A stretch of DNA of 5,501 bases. Source: Methanosarcinales archaeon. GTDB taxonomy: Archaea > Halobacteriota > Methanosarcinia > Methanosarcinales > Methanogasteraceae. Shown here one piece after another: positions 4,353 through 5,501 of this stretch. The position numbers were made by a program, and so were the translations under genes. The notes beneath the pieces were generated by a model. It saw only the letters and a list, made by a program, of their open reading frames with translations. It did no database searches and was not told the origin of the DNA. The stretch spans positions 1-5,501 of the forward strand of contig DTYY01000152.1 in the NCBI GenBank assembly GCA_012961645.1, read 5' to 3'. Numbering within the stretch: the first letter of the stretch is position 1; each line of letters starts with the position of its first letter.

Positions 4353-5252
4353 ATGATAACTATAACAGGATTAACACTGAAAAATCCAACGTTGCTTGCC
4401 GCGGGAATCCTTGGAACCACTGGCGCATCGCTGCTGCGGGTTGCGCGCAACGGCGCAGGGGCAGTCGTCACAAAGTCCATCGGGTCTGCTCCAAACGCGG
4501 GACATCCGAATCCAAGCATGATTGAGACTGAATGCGGATTTCTGAACGCGCTTGGGCTGCCAAACCCGGGTTATCACCATTATCGCGAGGAGCTGATGAT
4601 AGCAAGAGAGGCAGGGGTCCCTGTGATTGCGAGCATCTTTGGCGCTGATGCGCACGAATTCGCAAGAGTTGCGATAGGGCTCTGCGATGCTGCTGATGCG
4701 ATCGAATTAAACCTGAGTTGCCCACACGCGGATCGATACGGAGCTTCTGTTGGTATCGACCCTTCTCTTGTTAGAGAGATCACATCATCGGTCAAAGAGG
4801 TGGTTGATATCCCGGTCTGGGCAAAGCTGACGCCAAATGTCACAGAGATCACAGAGATCGGGGTTGCTGCACAAGAGGGCGGCGCGGACGCTGTCGTCGC
4901 CATCAATACCGTGCGGGCGATGGCTATCGATGTTGAATCCGGATTCCCGATCCTTGGCAACAGGTTCGGCGGGCTATCAGGGACTGCGATCAAACCGATC
5001 GCTGTAAAATGTGTGTATGACCTCTATGGCGCGCTCAATATCCCGATCATCGGAGTTGGCGGGATATCGTGCTGGCAGGACGCAATCGAGATGATAATGG
5101 CGGGCGCAAGCGCAGTGCAGATCGGATCTGCCGTACATGCCGGGCTTAATGTCTTTGCAGAGATTGCGGATGGAATCAATGGTTATTGTCGGGCGCGTGG
5201 CTGCGAGGTTGAGGATATCTGCGGGATGGCGCATCGGGTTGGTGTGGACTGA
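4353..5252 (+). CDS. pyrD: Dihydroorotate dehydrogenase, class 1B catalytic subunit
   Basis: This FMN enzyme oxidises dihydroorotate to orotate in pyrimidine synthesis. The 299 residues match the class 1B (PyrDB) subunit: LKNPTLLAAGILGTTGAS (9-26), K41 in TKSIG, NALGLPNPG (65-73), NLSCPH (120-125) with the catalytic-base cysteine C123 that sets class 1 apart from class 2, K158 in AKLTPNVT, INT (184-186), GGLSG (206-210), and the FMN-phosphate turns GVGGIS (234-239) and AVQIGSA (254-260). Class 1B enzymes normally need the PyrK iron-sulfur/FAD subunit to pass electrons to NAD; no pyrK is visible here. ATG 4353 is the only start available, as an in-frame stop lies at 4341-4343. There is no Shine-Dalgarno site, so translation may be leaderless, with ATAAGATAT (4323-4331) as a weak TATA candidate. 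Confidence 0.95.
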   Translation: MITITGLTLKNPTLLAAGILGTTGASLLRVARNGAGAVVTKSIGSAPNAGHPNPSMIETECGFLNALGLPNPGYHHYREELMIAREAGVPVIASIFGADAHEFARVAIGLCDAADAIELNLSCPHADRYGASVGIDPSLVREITSSVKEVVDIPVWAKLTPNVTEITEIGVAAQEGGADAVVAINTVRAMAIDVESGFPILGNRFGGLSGTAIKPIAVKCVYDLYGALNIPIIGVGGISCWQDAIEMIMAGASAVQIGSAVHAGLNVFAEIADGINGYCRARGCEVEDICGMAHRVGVD

Positions 5253-5402
5253 GATCTGGTCGCTTAGGACGTCCATAACGATCCAAGCCACATCCCTGAT
5301 TTTATTTGTGTAAACGGGTCTCCTGGAGATCACTAAAAAGTCACAGATTACAGATTTTACTTAACGTTCCTTCTGCAAATCTCCCAGAACTCATCTAATA
5401 AG

Positions 5403-5429
5403 TTTTTTATCTCTTTAATGTTTTATTTT
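5403..5429 (+). terminator. T-rich terminator region after pyrD
   Basis: TTTTTT (5403-5408) and TTTTATTTT (5421-5429) lie about 150 nt past the pyrD stop and fit archaeal U-tract termination. The rest of the spacer (5253-5480) holds an odd palindrome TCTCCTGGAGA (5319-5329), a GGACGTCC palindrome near 5268, and a tandem ACAGATT pair (5343-5356), but no gene. The second T-tract could also serve as the TATA-like element for a gene starting at 5481. Confidence 0.45.
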
Positions 5430-5480
5430 ACCACTAATCAGACTATTTCAAGGTTTACACCAAAATAGAGGTGAATAAAT

Positions 5481-5501
5481 TTGTCTCTCATACCCGCGAT
5501 A
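5481..5501 (+). CDS. Possible start of a gene cut by the right edge
   Basis: GAGGTGA (5468-5474), a strong archaeal Shine-Dalgarno match, lies 6 nt before TTG 5481, and that frame stays open to the edge (MSLIPAI if TTG reads as Met). A GTG at 5471 in another frame (MNKFVSHTRD) is also open but has no ribosome-binding site. Seven codons are too few to name a product. PyrK, the expected partner of pyrD, cannot be confirmed or excluded. Confidence 0.35.

Noticed and set aside
4271..4525. Plus-strand 84-residue frame starting upstream of pyrD
   Set aside because: No ribosome-binding site; most of it overlaps pyrD in another frame. The first 28 codons look protein-like but cannot be supported alone.
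4580..5333. Minus-strand frames opposite pyrD
   Set aside because: Antisense shadows of pyrD without recognisable domains.
5343..5356. Tandem ACAGATT pair as a possible repeat array
   Set aside because: Only two 7-nt units with no spacer; far too little for a CRISPR or satellite array.

Overview
The window looks archaeal and probably euryarchaeal. It encodes an HMf-type histone, a type II (archaeal/eukaryotic) methionine aminopeptidase, a DUF434/DUF5616 protein and a Yip1-family membrane protein. Start sites often carry GGTGA/GGAG-type ribosome-binding sites, and AT-rich TATA-like boxes sit where archaeal promoters are expected. A methanogen/ANME/Archaeoglobus-like lineage is plausible, but I cannot fix the genus from sequence alone.

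Layout, left to right. The 5' portion of a phosphate-binding lipoprotein gene (pstS, minus strand) runs off the left edge. Its promoter region (370-440) has a dyad over the TATA box and a hairpin that covers the ribosome-binding site. Next, on the minus strand, come a Yip1-family membrane protein gene (1251-1793, upstream) and a DUF434/DUF5616 gene (577-1230, downstream), apparently one transcription unit with a good promoter at 1834-1841. Then come methionine aminopeptidase (map, 2830-3720) and ornithine carbamoyltransferase (argF, 1916-2833), which overlap by ATGA and end at a T-run. Upstream of map, also on the minus strand, is a 73-residue histone gene (3810-4031), followed by an unusually dense set of inverted repeats, including an 11-bp terminator-like hairpin that ends 10 nt before the map start codon. 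A 321-bp divergent spacer separates the histone gene from pyrD (plus strand, 4353-5252), a class 1B dihydroorotate dehydrogenase. A T-rich terminator region follows pyrD, and the first codons of a possible plus-strand gene lie at the right edge.

Functionally this is mostly core genome: phosphate uptake, arginine synthesis, pyrimidine synthesis, N-terminal Met removal and chromatin. I found no mobile element, CRISPR array, tRNA or rRNA, and no clear new multi-gene system. The points most worth a second look are the nested terminator/promoter structure between the histone gene and map, the DUF434 protein as a probable PIN/NYN-like nuclease, the anti-Shine-Dalgarno hairpin ahead of pstS, and the changed stacking-surface residues of the histone.
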